From NCBI GenBank assembly GCA_029941135.1, contig JAPYRI010000007.1, positions 1 through 58,791 on the forward strand: a DNA stretch of 58,791 nt, given 5' to 3'. The position numbers were made by a program, and so were the translations under genes. The notes under the pieces are model-generated. The model was not told the DNA's origin and searched no databases. It was given only the letters and a program-made list of their open reading frames with translations. Of this stretch, positions 8,612 to 17,541 are shown in pieces. The DNA comes from Alphaproteobacteria bacterium. GTDB taxonomy: Bacteria; Pseudomonadota; Alphaproteobacteria; JAPYRI01. Position 1 is the first letter of the stretch; the number at the start of each line of letters is the position of its first letter.

Positions 8612-9676
8612 ATGACTAACTTTCTCCGCGCCCTCGCAACGGCAAGCTTTATTATCACTGCGGCAATGGGCAGTGCGTACGCTGCTGATCGGGACACGCT
8701 GTATCAATATTCGACGATCGATGGCCTGCTCGCCGGTCTCTATGATGGCGAGATGACGGTGGGCGAGATTGCCGCGCATGGTGATTTTGGGCTTGGCACC
8801 TTTAATGACCTTGATGGCGAAATGATTGTCATTGATGGCATCGTCTATCAAGCGCGTGGCGGGGGCACGACCCAAACAGCCCCGGCGCAAACGCTTGTGC
8901 CCTTTGTGTCGGTGACGTTTTTTGACGCGAACAAAACCGCGCCCCTGCCTTCTGGCTTTAACTTGGCCGCACTGGAAGCGTACCTCGATCAGCTTGCCCC
9001 CAACCAAAACGTTTATCAGGCCATCCGCGTGGACGGTGTTTTCAAACACCTAAAGTTGCGCACCCCGCCCAAGCAATCGAAGCCCTATGCGCCGCTTGCG
9101 CAAGTGATTGCGCAGCAGGATGTGTTTGAGCTCAAAGACGTTGCCGGCACACTCGTCGGCATTCGCACGCCCCAGTATTTGGCCAGCTTGAACGTGGCTG
9201 GCTACCATTTTCATTTTATCACTGCCGATCGCGCAACCGGCGGCCATGTGTTTGAGATTACTGCTGACAGTGGCACGATCAGGATTGACCGCACGGCACA
9301 GTTCAAAGTCACCTTGCCAGAGACGCAGAAATTCGCCGCCCTCGATCTCAATCAATCCCGCCATGAAGACATGAAGCGGGTCGAGCAAGTGCGGTCTCAA
9401 CCCAGTCAATTGAAAGCGATGCCAACTTCCGACGTGATGAATCCAGTGGTCGCCTCGCCCGCGCTACCGCTTGTTGCGCCGGTCGTAGCACCCCCTCCGG
9501 TACTCACTCTTGCGGCCCCAAATATTGATACGACAAACGATACGAAAAAAAGCAAGGCGCCGTGGGCGTTCCTGTTCGAGTGTAAGGATGAAGCGCTCCC
9601 CGACCACATGCGTATGAGGAACCAGCGCCACAAAGCCGCCCGCCGCCCGGCCAACAAAAGCAGCCGTTGCCCGTGA
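8612..9676 (+). CDS. Exported alpha-acetolactate decarboxylase with a Pro/Ala-rich tail
   Basis: The core (LYQYSTIDGLLAGLYDGEMTVGEI ... FGLGTFNDLDGEMIVIDG) is the acetolactate decarboxylase family (BudA/AlsD), which makes acetoin from acetolactate. The Zn ligands H-x-H-x10-H are visible in GYHFHFITADRATGGHVFE. Starting at 8612 gives a signal peptide (NFLRALATASFIITAAMGSAYA), so the enzyme is likely secreted; the upstream ATGs at 8555 and 8570 are alternatives and no start has a strong ribosome site. After the catalytic domain come about 95 extra residues, first Pro/Val/Ala-rich then basic (KAARRPANKSSRCP), that are not part of the family. The end may be read-through after loss of the original stop. 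Confidence 0.82.
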   Translation: MTNFLRALATASFIITAAMGSAYAADRDTLYQYSTIDGLLAGLYDGEMTVGEIAAHGDFGLGTFNDLDGEMIVIDGIVYQARGGGTTQTAPAQTLVPFVSVTFFDANKTAPLPSGFNLAALEAYLDQLAPNQNVYQAIRVDGVFKHLKLRTPPKQSKPYAPLAQVIAQQDVFELKDVAGTLVGIRTPQYLASLNVAGYHFHFITADRATGGHVFEITADSGTIRIDRTAQFKVTLPETQKFAALDLNQSRHEDMKRVEQVRSQPSQLKAMPTSDVMNPVVASPALPLVAPVVAPPPVLTLAAPNIDTTNDTKKSKAPWAFLFECKDEALPDHMRMRNQRHKAARRPANKSSRCP

Positions 9677-9710
9677 GCGGGAAAAATTCGTTGCTGGTGG
9701 TCGCGTCCGG

Positions 9711-10004
9711 CTAAATGCCCATGTAATCGAAAAAGCGGATGCTCGGCTCCCCGTCCAACATTGCGCCGAGTGTATCCATATCGCCGCGCTCGCCGCGCCA
9801 GGCAAGGTAGGTTTCGTATTTTTGCCGGGTTTCCCACTGTTCAACAATCATGATGCTATTCGGATCGTCCTGGTTATTGACCAGGTGAATGGATTGGCAG
9901 CCATCGTACTCACGGGTGTCCGGCAACCTGCCCTTGAACCAATCCCGCACTTGATCAAAACAGCCTTCCTTCGTGCGCACTTCGAGTATGACCTGACAAG
10001 CCAT
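9711..10004 (-). CDS. Antibiotic biosynthesis monooxygenase (ABM)-domain protein
   Basis: A 97-residue single ABM domain (ferredoxin-like fold) starts at the ATG with AGGGGAG upstream on the minus strand. Family features are the opening MACQVILEVRTKEG, then VRDWFKGRLPDTREYDGCQSIHLVNNQDDPNSIMIVEQWETRQKYETYLAWR. ABM proteins are small dimeric cofactor-free oxygenases or binding proteins acting on quinone-like or aromatic substrates; the substrate here is unknown. A relic of a second copy lies at 10585 (shared ending SIRFFD). The gene is convergent with the acetolactate decarboxylase. Confidence 0.82.
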   Translation of the reverse strand: MACQVILEVRTKEGCFDQVRDWFKGRLPDTREYDGCQSIHLVNNQDDPNSIMIVEQWETRQKYETYLAWRGERGDMDTLGAMLDGEPSIRFFDYMGI

Positions 10005-10131
10005 GGTTAACTCCCCTATTCTGGTGTTTGTCGTGAGGCAATCTCTCGCCATCTAAGCGCCGATCATAGGCGAGGCGGGGGCATTGACACAAATGTTATG
10101 CAGCCGGGCAAACAATTGGGAGGGTCATATT

Positions 10132-10557
10132 ATGGAGACGACGAATATTCTAACCGGGAGTTGCCTCTGCGGCGCGGTGGCGTTCATGTTCGAAACCCCT
10201 TCCATCGGCGCCGGGCACTGCCATTGCACCATGTGCCAGCGCGCCCATGGGGCGGGGTTCGTGACGTGGATCGCGGTGCGCGAAGATGGCTTTAAAATCA
10301 CTAAAGGCGACGACGTCATTGTCCATTTCCGCAGCTCGGATCACTTGACCCGCAGCTTTTGCGGCCGCTGCGGCAGCTCCATGCTGTGCAACGAAGACAG
10401 CCACGACAATGTGATTGACATCACCCTGGCTAACATCCATGGCGAGATCGATAAACCGCCCACCGGGCATTTCTTTTATGACTGCCGCGCCCCGTGGACC
10501 CAGGTGAACGATGACTTGCGCAAGTTCGGCGGTGAAACCGGAATGGAGAAATTGTAG
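10132..10557 (+). CDS. GFA (glutathione-dependent formaldehyde-activating) family protein
   Basis: The 141-residue protein begins at the ATG after GGGAGG (the track start at 10084 lacks a site). It carries the GFA/CENP-V zinc-cysteine pattern: Cys11-x-Cys13 (GSCLCGAV), Cys30-x-Cys32-x2-Cys35 (GHCHCTMCQR) and CGRCG near residue 80. The founding member was proposed to speed S-hydroxymethylglutathione formation, but many homologues have no proven activity, so the function stays open. It adds to the thiol/glutathione theme of the region. It is flanked by the ABM gene (divergent) and by the ABM relic at the end of the thiolase gene. Confidence 0.85.
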   Translation: METTNILTGSCLCGAVAFMFETPSIGAGHCHCTMCQRAHGAGFVTWIAVREDGFKITKGDDVIVHFRSSDHLTRSFCGRCGSSMLCNEDSHDNVIDITLANIHGEIDKPPTGHFFYDCRAPWTQVNDDLRKFGGETGMEKL

Positions 10558-10584
10558 GGGTGGGTGTGAGTAGAGCCCGCCGCG

Positions 10585-10712
10585 TCAAACGCCGAAGGAG
10601 TCGAAAAACCGGATGCTCAGCTCGCCCTCTGTTAAGTCGGCAAACTCCTTCATAATGCCTTGTGCGCCCCGCTGTAATTCTGGTCCCGTCGCTGGGAACT
10701 TTCGCCGTGCGA
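10585..10712 (-). pseudogene. C-terminal relic of a second ABM-domain gene
   Basis: On the minus strand, directly after the thiolase stop, an open frame reads FPATGPELQRGAQGIMKEF and then ADLTEGELSIRFFDSFGV before TGA. Its end matches the end of the intact ABM protein at 9711 (MLDGEPSIRFFDYMGI). Only about the last 40 residues remain; the first two thirds are gone, apparently replaced by the thiolase gene. It is too short and unstarted to be a gene and explains the sequence between 10557 and 10713. Confidence 0.7.
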
Positions 10713-11915
10713 TCAACCGTCGTATTTGCCGACGATGGAGATGCTGGCGACGTTCCGGTGGGGGGCGCCGCCGAGGTTATGGGTGAGGCCAATGCGCGGA
10801 TTGTCCAACTGGCGCTTGTCGGCGCGGCCCTGAAGCTGGGTGTACATCTCGTACAGCATCCTGAGGCCTGACGCGCCAATCGGGTGCCCGAAGCACTTTA
10901 GGCCGCCGTCGATCTGACATGGGATTTGACCGTCCGCATTATAGAAGCCGTCGAGCACGTCTTTCCAGGCTTCGCCTTCTTCCGACAGATAGAGGTCTTC
11001 CATGGTGACCAATTCGGTGATCGAGAAGCAGTCGTGGCACTCGAACATGCTGATCTCGTCGCGTGGGTTATCGATGCCGGCTTCTTTGTAGGCGCGCGCG
11101 GCAGCTTTGCGTGTGGTCATGAAATAACTGCCGTCCCATGAATTGTGGCTTTGCTCGGTGCCGTTTGACACCGCCAACTGCAACGATTTCACGCTCACCA
11201 GGTCTTTTTTACCCATGCTCTTGGCGATCTCGGGCGTGGTCACGATGGCGCAGGCCGAGCCGTCCGACACGCCGCAACAGTCAAAAAGCCCGATGGGGTC
11301 GGCGATCATCGGGGCGTTCAACACCTTTTCCATGTTGATCTCTTTTTGCAGGTGCGCCTTGGGGTTCTTGGCGCCGTTAGCGTGGCTTTTGACCGAGATC
11401 TGCGCCATGGCGTTCTTGACGTCTTTCGCCCGGATGCCATGCTTTTCTTGATAGGCACTGGCGAGCAATGCAAAATTGCCAGGGGCCGACGAGTTGGCCC
11501 AGAACATGTTGTTCAAGGTCCCCCGTCCACGCTGGGGCAGCCCGCCGTAGCCGGTGTCTTTTAATTTTTCGACCCCGGCGGCAAGGGCGATGTCGGCGGC
11601 GCCGGACGCGACCGCATAGACGGCCCCGCGGAAGGCTTCGGTCCCACTCGCGCAATAGTTCTCAACGCGGGTGACCGGGATGTAATCAAGGCCCAGGGCT
11701 TCGGCCAGCGGCACCCCTGATTTGCCCACGTGGACTTCTTCGATGGCGGTTGCAAACCAGGCGGCGTCGATCTGATCGCGCTCGATGCCCGCGTCGGCGA
11801 TGGCTTCCTGAAAGCCTTCAACAATGAGGTCGTCCGCGTTCTTGTCCCAGCGTTCGCCAAATTTAGAGCAGCCCATGCCCAAAATCGCGACTTTATCTTT
11901 AATGCCCGATGCCAT
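10713..11915 (-). CDS. SCP2-type thiolase / acetyl-CoA acetyltransferase-like
   Basis: The 400-residue protein starts at the ATG with AAGGAG upstream (minus strand); the track start at 11960 is too long. The thiolase nucleophile is Cys88 in VENYCASGTEAF, and the C-terminal active site is present as FECHDCFSI and CFGHPIGASG. It belongs to the SCP-x/lipid-transfer thiolase group, which does thiolytic cleavage or condensation of acyl-CoA. It lies 98 bp downstream of a gene fusing an HMG-CoA-synthase-like domain to DUF35, and the two are probably one transcription unit. In archaea a thiolase, an HMG-CoA synthase and a DUF35 protein form one complex with a shared CoA site, so physical interaction is likely here too. 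Confidence 0.88.
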   Translation of the reverse strand: MASGIKDKVAILGMGCSKFGERWDKNADDLIVEGFQEAIADAGIERDQIDAAWFATAIEEVHVGKSGVPLAEALGLDYIPVTRVENYCASGTEAFRGAVYAVASGAADIALAAGVEKLKDTGYGGLPQRGRGTLNNMFWANSSAPGNFALLASAYQEKHGIRAKDVKNAMAQISVKSHANGAKNPKAHLQKEINMEKVLNAPMIADPIGLFDCCGVSDGSACAIVTTPEIAKSMGKKDLVSVKSLQLAVSNGTEQSHNSWDGSYFMTTRKAAARAYKEAGIDNPRDEISMFECHDCFSITELVTMEDLYLSEEGEAWKDVLDGFYNADGQIPCQIDGGLKCFGHPIGASGLRMLYEMYTQLQGRADKRQLDNPRIGLTHNLGGAPHRNVASISIVGKYDG

Positions 11916-12012
11916 GTCGTTGTTCTCCTTGCTCGCCCCCGCAGTGCAAACCGTGCCCAAGGGACTTATACCATAAATCGTCTTTTTTCCAATGAGACGC
12001 CTGTAATAAAGG

Positions 12013-13467
12013 TTACGCCGCTTTGTGTTCGGGCGCCGCTTTCCAAAAATACTTGGTAAATCCGCGCTGATCGTCGTGTTCTTTGACCCGAAACACCATG
12101 CGCATGGTCATGCCGACGCTGAGCGTGCCCTGATCGACGTCGGTCATGTCGGCCAGCAGCCGCCCGCCCTCGGCGAAGGTCACAATGCCAAAGTGCGACG
12201 GCGGGTCCATGCTGTAGGTGAGGTTGTCGGCGGTCCAATTCATGATCGTCGCCTTGGTGTCGGCGAACGGATGGTCTTCTTGGGTGTGGAACTCCCGGCA
12301 ATTGGGGTTCACGCACACGTTCGATTTGGGGTACTGAACCGTGCCGCATTTGGAGCACTCGCCGCCCAAGAACGCGGTGATCATGTCCTTGTTGCGGTAA
12401 AGCGACGTAAGGGCGGTTTGCCTATCCAGTTCGCCGCGCAAGCCATGCTCCTTGGTGACCAGTTTATTGAAGGCTAAAAACTTATTGTAATTGGTCTCCT
12501 CCCGCCGGCGCGCGAGGTGACCTTTAACGCCTTCACGCGGGCTGAGTTTTGCCAAGGCGTCGGTCGTGCGGAACACCAGCGCGTCCACGCCCTGACCCCA
12601 GCCGACGACCAATATGGTCTCGCCGGGTTTCGCTTCCTGCAGCAGGTCAACCAGCATCACCAGTGCGTGCGCTGTGCCGCTTTCGCCCATCTCGGCATGC
12701 AGATTACCGCGCACGGCTTCGACCTTGATGCCGGCCATTTTGGCGATGCGCTTCGGCACCGGGCCCATCACGCTCGGCATGACGAAGTGATCGATCTGTT
12801 CTGGGGTTACGTCGACTTCTTTGAACAGGCCTTCAAGCGCACGTGGCACGATCTTGAAATACCCCTCGTCGCGGATCCAGCGTTCTTCCCAGTTGTAGTC
12901 GAACTCTTCGTTGGCGCCCCGGTAGTGGTCGACGAAATCGACCGCCAGTTGATGGCTGCCGACAAATTCGGCAATCACATTTTCGCTACCCAAAAGTAAA
13001 GCGGCGGCGCCATCGCCGAATAGTAATTCATGCGTGCTGCCGGATTTGGTCCGGCGCTTGTCGGCGGCAACGAACAGCGAACTGCCGCCTTCGAGGCTCG
13101 CCGTCTTCAAAGCCGAAATCAGCCCCGAGGTGCCCGAGCGCTGGGTGGATGACACATCACCGGTCACCACGTCTTCCGAGAGGTTTAAGGCGGTCGCCAA
13201 AATGCCCGCGTTCTGGCGGTCTTCAAACGGCATGGAGGTGCTGGCGAAGGCGAGGGTTTTGAGGTCGTCGGGCACGGTGCCACCCAGGCAGTCCCGCGCC
13301 GCCTCGACCGCCATTGTAAGGCTGTCCTCGTCCCAATTGCACATGGAGCGCTCGCCCTTGGCGAGGCCCTTGAGGCCTGCGTTGAACCACGCGTTGGCTT
13401 CCACTGCTGCTGCGCGGTTGAGCCGCAGACGCGGCACATATGCCCCGTACACCACGATGCCTGACAT
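12013..13467 (-). CDS. HMG-CoA-synthase-like protein fused to a DUF35 Zn-ribbon/OB domain
   Basis: The 484-residue protein has a thiolase-fold HMG-CoA synthase/KAS-III-like part (about 1-335; ASTSMPFEDRQNAG, FGDGAAALLLG) and a C-terminal DUF35 part (about 350-480) with the rubredoxin-like C-x2-C ... C-x4-C of CSKCGTVQYPKSNVCVNPNC, then an OB fold. The position of the usual catalytic Cys (C-K/Y-A/G-G-T) reads QRSGT, with Gln109 in place of Cys. Loss of Cys argues against ordinary condensation; in ketosynthases a Cys-to-Gln change gives a decarboxylase, so a decarboxylating or purely structural role is possible. It is fused in one chain what archaea make as two, and sits before a partner thiolase. 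No classic ribosome site is obvious. Confidence 0.85.
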   Translation of the reverse strand: MSGIVVYGAYVPRLRLNRAAAVEANAWFNAGLKGLAKGERSMCNWDEDSLTMAVEAARDCLGGTVPDDLKTLAFASTSMPFEDRQNAGILATALNLSEDVVTGDVSSTQRSGTSGLISALKTASLEGGSSLFVAADKRRTKSGSTHELLFGDGAAALLLGSENVIAEFVGSHQLAVDFVDHYRGANEEFDYNWEERWIRDEGYFKIVPRALEGLFKEVDVTPEQIDHFVMPSVMGPVPKRIAKMAGIKVEAVRGNLHAEMGESGTAHALVMLVDLLQEAKPGETILVVGWGQGVDALVFRTTDALAKLSPREGVKGHLARRREETNYNKFLAFNKLVTKEHGLRGELDRQTALTSLYRNKDMITAFLGGECSKCGTVQYPKSNVCVNPNCREFHTQEDHPFADTKATIMNWTADNLTYSMDPPSHFGIVTFAEGGRLLADMTDVDQGTLSVGMTMRMVFRVKEHDDQRGFTKYFWKAAPEHKAA

Positions 13468-13610
13468 GAATTTCCCCTTATCTCTGCTTAGGTTGGATTT
13501 CAGTCATATTTGCACATCACGCGCGCTGACAAAAGCGCTGGATCACACCTAGGGGTGCCGTGTTACTTTGGCGCGTTTAGGAGAGCTGAATTTTGGGGAG
13601 AATTTGCTGC

Positions 13611-14840
13611 GTGAGCTCGATTGTCTATACAGAACCATCTGAAATCATTGAGCAAATTGCGGATGGTAGCGTTTTGATCCTGCCCGGCGGCTGCACCGAG
13701 CCGACCGCCTTTTATGCGGCACTCAGTGCCGGCATCGGCAGGTTTTCGGATTTGAAGCTGTTTTCGGGCCTTCAGTTTGGCCCCTACAGCTTTCTCGATC
13801 GTGGCCTTGGCACCCATTTCTCCTACACCACCTGGCACGTGAACGGCAAAGCGCGAAAGCTCGCCCGCGACGGACTCATCTCCTATCTGCCAGTGCGCTT
13901 TTCGGAAGTGGGCAACGCCTTTCCCCATCAGGATGTTCTGGTCATCCAAACCGGCCCGCCAAACAACGGCAAGGTTAATTTGGGGGTGTCGGTCAGCATG
14001 AACTTGGAACTGCTGAAGGACGCCAAGTGCGTCATTGCCGAGGTGACCGATCAGATGCCCGTGACCTGCGGCGAGTCGGTGATTTCCACCGATCAGATCG
14101 ATTATTTCATCCATGGCAACACGGACTTGTCCGAGGTGGCGCGACCGGAGCCCGGCGCGCTCGAAGTGGAGATCGCCAAACGAGTTTTGACCCTCATCCC
14201 CGAGGGCGCATGCGTGCAATTGGGCATCGGCGGCGTGCCGGAATCGCTCATCGCCATGCTCGCCGGGCGCAAAGACATTCGCCTTCATACCGGCATGGTG
14301 ACCGACGGCTTCATCCCGTTTCTGGAGCAATCCGATCATCAAGTCACCATCGCCGAGGTGTTTGGCACCCGGCAGATTTTTGACTACGTCAATAACAACC
14401 CGCAAATTGAGCTGCGCGCCGCCAGCTACACCCACAGCCCAACCGTTATCGGCGCCAACCCCAAATTCACCTCGATCAATTCCGCCTTGGAGATTGATCT
14501 GATGGGGCAGGTGAATGCGGAAGCGGTCAACGGTAAGCCGGTCGCTGGCATCGGCGGCAGTTTGGATTTCTTTGAGGGTGCGGCGCGCTCAGATGGCGGC
14601 CGCGCAGTGATTGCACTCGCGTCTACCGCAGGCGGCGGCAAGCATTCCCGCATCGTCACCCAGTTGGCAGCGGGCGCACCCGTGACCATCCCGCGCTACA
14701 TGGTGCACACGGTGGTGACCGAACACGGCATCGCCGAGCTGCGCGGCAAAAGTTTGCACGACCGGGCGATCGCACTCGCCCATGTGGCCGACCCCAAATT
14801 CCGCGATGACTTGATGGAAGCCGCCAACCAGGTGCCTTAG
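13611..14840 (+). CDS. Acetyl-CoA hydrolase/transferase family CoA-transferase (4-hydroxybutyrate CoA-transferase-like)
   Basis: Beginning at the GTG with GGGGAG upstream, the protein is 409 residues of the acetyl-CoA hydrolase/CoA-transferase family. Landmarks are the glycine-rich VQLGIGGVPESLIAML, HTGMVTDGF and the stretch FTSINSALEIDLMGQVNAE, where this family carries its conserved active-site Glu and CoA-loop residues. It would move CoA between a carboxylic acid and acetyl- or another acyl-CoA in the cytoplasm. It is divergently transcribed from the HMGCS-like/thiolase pair across a 143-bp gap, which probably holds both promoters, and could activate the acid whose CoA ester those two process. 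The exact acid is unknown. Confidence 0.87.
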   Translation: MSSIVYTEPSEIIEQIADGSVLILPGGCTEPTAFYAALSAGIGRFSDLKLFSGLQFGPYSFLDRGLGTHFSYTTWHVNGKARKLARDGLISYLPVRFSEVGNAFPHQDVLVIQTGPPNNGKVNLGVSVSMNLELLKDAKCVIAEVTDQMPVTCGESVISTDQIDYFIHGNTDLSEVARPEPGALEVEIAKRVLTLIPEGACVQLGIGGVPESLIAMLAGRKDIRLHTGMVTDGFIPFLEQSDHQVTIAEVFGTRQIFDYVNNNPQIELRAASYTHSPTVIGANPKFTSINSALEIDLMGQVNAEAVNGKPVAGIGGSLDFFEGAARSDGGRAVIALASTAGGGKHSRIVTQLAAGAPVTIPRYMVHTVVTEHGIAELRGKSLHDRAIALAHVADPKFRDDLMEAANQVP

Positions 14841-14841
14841 G

Positions 14842-16263
14842 TCACGACACCTCCGGCCATTTGTCGGCCCAGGGTTGGGCGGTCTCAAGCTGGGCGGCCA
14901 GGCGATAGAGCGTTGATTCTTCACCGAAACGGCCGATCAACTGCACCCCCACCGGCAGGCCGTCGTCGGTCTGGTGGAGCGGTAGTGACATTGCCGGCTG
15001 GCCGGTCACATTGCATAGGGACGTAAAGTAGGCGGAGGCTTCCATGCGCTGCCGTGCGCGTTGAGGCTCACTTTTGTCGTGGTCGAAAAAGCCCAAGGGA
15101 GGAGGGGCGGTGTTCATGGTGGGGGTCAGCCACACATCGTAATCGTCAAAGAATGGCGCCACTGTGCGCGCGAACCGTTGCAGATTTTGGAGGGCCATGG
15201 CGAGATCGCTGCCCCTCAGCCTTTTGTCGGTTTTGGTCATAATCCAGGTGTGCTTTTCGAACTGATCCGGAGTCGCGGTGCGGCCGGTGCGCGCCTCCCA
15301 GTCGCGCAGAGTCCAAGCGCCAAACGACGCCCACAAGGTGCCAAACAAGGGAGTGAGCGAGCTGCCATCCACCTTGGGCAGGTCTTCAACAACCGTGTGA
15401 CCGAGGCTTTCACACAGTTTGGCGGCGTTTTGGACCGCGTTTACGCAATCTGCTTCCGCCTCGTAGCCATGAATGGAGCGCGCGCTGAAAGCGATTTTGA
15501 GTTTGCCCGGATCGGCACTAACCTCGGCTAAAAAAGGCCGTGCGGGCGGCGCGGTCACATAGGGCGCACCTGTGTCCGGACCTGAGGTAGCGTCCAAAAG
15601 GGCCGCGCTGTCGCGCACGGTCCTCGTGACCACGTGTTCCGCCACCAGCCCGCCAATCAAGTCACCGTAGTCGGGGCCGAGCGGGTTACGTCCACGGGTC
15701 GGTTTCATGCCGACCAAACCACACCAGGATGCGGGACCGCGTATGGAGCCACCGCCGTCGTTTGCATGCGCGGCTGAGACCATGCCGCTTGCCACTGCGG
15801 CGGCCGAACCGCCCGAAGAGCCTCCCGGGGTGTGATCTGTGTTCCACGGATTGTGAGTGGGGCCAAACAATTCAGGCTCGGTAGTGGGTTTCAAGCCGAA
15901 CTCCGGGGTGTTGGTTTTGCCGACGACCACCAACCCCGCGCGTTTATAACGGGCAACCAATTCGCTGTCGTGGGGGGAGATGTAATCTTTCAAGAAGCGC
16001 GAGCCCTCGGTCATCGGCGCGCCCGCGTACTCGGCGAGCAGATCTTTGAGCAAAAAAGGCACGCCTTTTAGGGGCCCGTCGGGCAGGGGGCCCTTTGCGA
16101 CCTCGCGCGCAGTTTCAAACATCGGGGTCACGACTGCGTTCAAACGCGGATTAAGCGCTTCGATTTTGGCGATGGCAGCATCGACCAGTGCCAACGGTGA
16201 CACTTCGCCCGACCGTACCCGTTCGGCTTGCGCAAGCGCATCCAAGCGCATCAAATCCGTCAT
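14842..16263 (-). CDS. Amidase signature family amidohydrolase
   Basis: The 473-residue amidase starts at the ATG at 16263, with GAGGGG placed at the end of the preceding gene; the track start overlaps that gene. The Ser-cisSer-Lys triad is visible: Lys73 (PFLLKDLL), cis-Ser149 ([15 protein letters not shown]) and nucleophile Ser173 ([12 protein letters not shown]). These cytosolic enzymes hydrolyse linear amides to acid plus ammonia. It is the last gene of a seven-gene operon with hydantoinase A/B, a lyase, LeuCD-like and an isochorismatase-type amidase, so it probably removes ammonia from an open-chain amide made earlier in that pathway. It converges on the CoA-transferase gene with 1 bp between the ends. 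Confidence 0.9.
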   Translation of the reverse strand: MTDLMRLDALAQAERVRSGEVSPLALVDAAIAKIEALNPRLNAVVTPMFETAREVAKGPLPDGPLKGVPFLLKDLLAEYAGAPMTEGSRFLKDYISPHDSELVARYKRAGLVVVGKTNTPEFGLKPTTEPELFGPTHNPWNTDHTPGGSSGGSAAAVASGMVSAAHANDGGGSIRGPASWCGLVGMKPTRGRNPLGPDYGDLIGGLVAEHVVTRTVRDSAALLDATSGPDTGAPYVTAPPARPFLAEVSADPGKLKIAFSARSIHGYEAEADCVNAVQNAAKLCESLGHTVVEDLPKVDGSSLTPLFGTLWASFGAWTLRDWEARTGRTATPDQFEKHTWIMTKTDKRLRGSDLAMALQNLQRFARTVAPFFDDYDVWLTPTMNTAPPPLGFFDHDKSEPQRARQRMEASAYFTSLCNVTGQPAMSLPLHQTDDGLPVGVQLIGRFGEESTLYRLAAQLETAQPWADKWPEVS

Positions 16264-16274
16264 GGGAGAACCCC

Positions 16275-16883
16275 TCAAGCGGCGACGGTGATACTGGCGA
16301 GCATTTTGAACGCTTCATCCAGCGAGACCACGTCCGCGTATTTGGCCTCAAGGTCATAAAGATTGGCCTCATGAGCCGGGGGGTCCCGGTCAGCGACGCA
16401 ATCTTTGACGACCACTGTCCTGAAGTTGCACGACAGGCTATCGACCCCGGATGCGCGCACACAGCCACTGGTGGTGAAGCCGGTCACAAACACCGTATCG
16501 ACGCCTGCTTTCAGCATCTGCTCCTTAAGCCCGGTCTCAAAAAACGCACTCGGGGCAAACTTGGTGACGATAACCTCATTCGCGCGGGGTGCAATGCGAC
16601 TGTCGATTTGGACCAACTTGTTGCCGTCCTCAAGCATGTTCAGCATCGGTGCTTTTTCGCGGAACATATGACCGTCTTCGGGTTTTGAATAGGCGACGGT
16701 GGTAAAGTAAACTGGGAATCCGCGCGCCCGAAACGTTTCCAGAAGCTGCCCGATGTTGGCCACTTCGGTGGTGAAATTGCCCCCCATCACACAAGTGGGG
16801 TCAGTAAAGGCGTTGGATGCATCAACGATCAGCAAGGCTGGGCGTTTGCCGACGCCGGTTGCATTGGTGTTCAATCTAGCCAT
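16275..16883 (-). CDS. Isochorismatase-family amidohydrolase (N-carbamoylsarcosine/maleamate amidase-like)
   Basis: The 202-residue protein has the cysteine-hydrolase triad of the family: Asp21 (LLIVDASNAF), Lys108 (IVTKFAPSAFF) and nucleophile Cys141 (TTSGCVRASG). The Cys and surrounding TTSGCVRAS place it with the N-carbamoylsarcosine amidohydrolase and maleamate amidohydrolase (NicF) group rather than true isochorismatases. It would hydrolyse a carbamoyl or half-amide group. It is the sixth gene of the HyuAB-LeuCD operon; 28 bp separate it from the LeuD-like gene. A hydantoinase followed by this enzyme recalls the N-methylhydantoin route, while maleamate activity would feed a diacid to the LeuCD-like hydratase. 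Confidence 0.88.
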   Translation of the reverse strand: MARLNTNATGVGKRPALLIVDASNAFTDPTCVMGGNFTTEVANIGQLLETFRARGFPVYFTTVAYSKPEDGHMFREKAPMLNMLEDGNKLVQIDSRIAPRANEVIVTKFAPSAFFETGLKEQMLKAGVDTVFVTGFTTSGCVRASGVDSLSCNFRTVVVKDCVADRDPPAHEANLYDLEAKYADVVSLDEAFKMLASITVAA

Positions 16884-16911
16884 TCTTTGCTCCCTCTGAT
16901 GGTGCCGGCCG

Positions 16912-17538
16912 TCAAGCGACCGTCACGCCATATATCCACGGGCGTGCCAGGCGGTCCCGGGCCTGAAACGCCGCAATTGCGTTGCCATGTTGTAGGGTTT
17001 TGCCGATCTCGTCCAGCCCGGCAAGTAAGGCGTCCCGATCACCGGCTGCGATTTCGAACGGGATCGTGTCGCCTTTAGGTGACGTGATTATGTTGGTTTC
17101 TAAGTCGATGGTGAAAGACGTATCGCCTGCAGCCTGCTCGGCAGCGTGGGCGAGATCGTTGACCCGATTTTCGGGCAAACTGATCGCCAGCAGGCCATTT
17201 TTGGTGCAATTATTTGCAAATATGTCCCCGAACCCGGGCGCGATCATACAGCGAAAGCCCATGCCCGAGAGCGCCCAAACCGCCATCTCGCGCGAACTGC
17301 CACAGCCGAAGTTACGCCCGGCGATGAGGATTTGCGCGTCTCTGAAACCTGGGCGGTTGAGTTCAAACTCAGGGTTTTCCTCGCCGTCAGCTAAGAACCG
17401 CCAGGGCGCGAAGGCAAAGTAGCCCAATTTCGCGCGCGGTTGTGACATCAAATTATCGATCGAGATAATCACGTCCGTATCGACGTTTTGACGCATCAAG
17501 GGTGCGGCGGTGGCGGTCAGTTGGGTAAACTTTTCCAT
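16912..17538 (-). CDS. LeuD-like aconitase-superfamily hydratase, small subunit
   Basis: The 208-residue protein has the LeuD swivel domain: NVDTDVIISIDNL at the start, AGRNFGCGSSREMAVWAL in the middle and FADIF-like GDIFANNCTKNGLL. The usual NFGCGSSREHAPWAL is altered (Met-Ala-Val for His-Ala-Pro), close to residues that read the substrate. Small subunits of this type pair with a 4Fe-4S large subunit to hydrate or isomerise an unsaturated or hydroxy diacid. The start lies 3 bp after the end of the LeuC-like gene, so the two are translationally coupled. Context (hydantoinases, lyase, amidases) argues against leucine synthesis and for a catabolic hydratase such as a maleate or dimethylmaleate hydratase. 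Confidence 0.88.
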   Translation of the reverse strand: MEKFTQLTATAAPLMRQNVDTDVIISIDNLMSQPRAKLGYFAFAPWRFLADGEENPEFELNRPGFRDAQILIAGRNFGCGSSREMAVWALSGMGFRCMIAPGFGDIFANNCTKNGLLAISLPENRVNDLAHAAEQAAGDTSFTIDLETNIITSPKGDTIPFEIAAGDRDALLAGLDEIGKTLQHGNAIAAFQARDRLARPWIYGVTVA

Positions 17539-17541
17539 GTC

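Noticed and set aside
13563-14435. 290-residue minus-strand ORF opposite the CoA-transferase
   Set aside because: It is an antisense shadow: the plus strand encodes a full, well-conserved CoA-transferase and the minus product has no family features.
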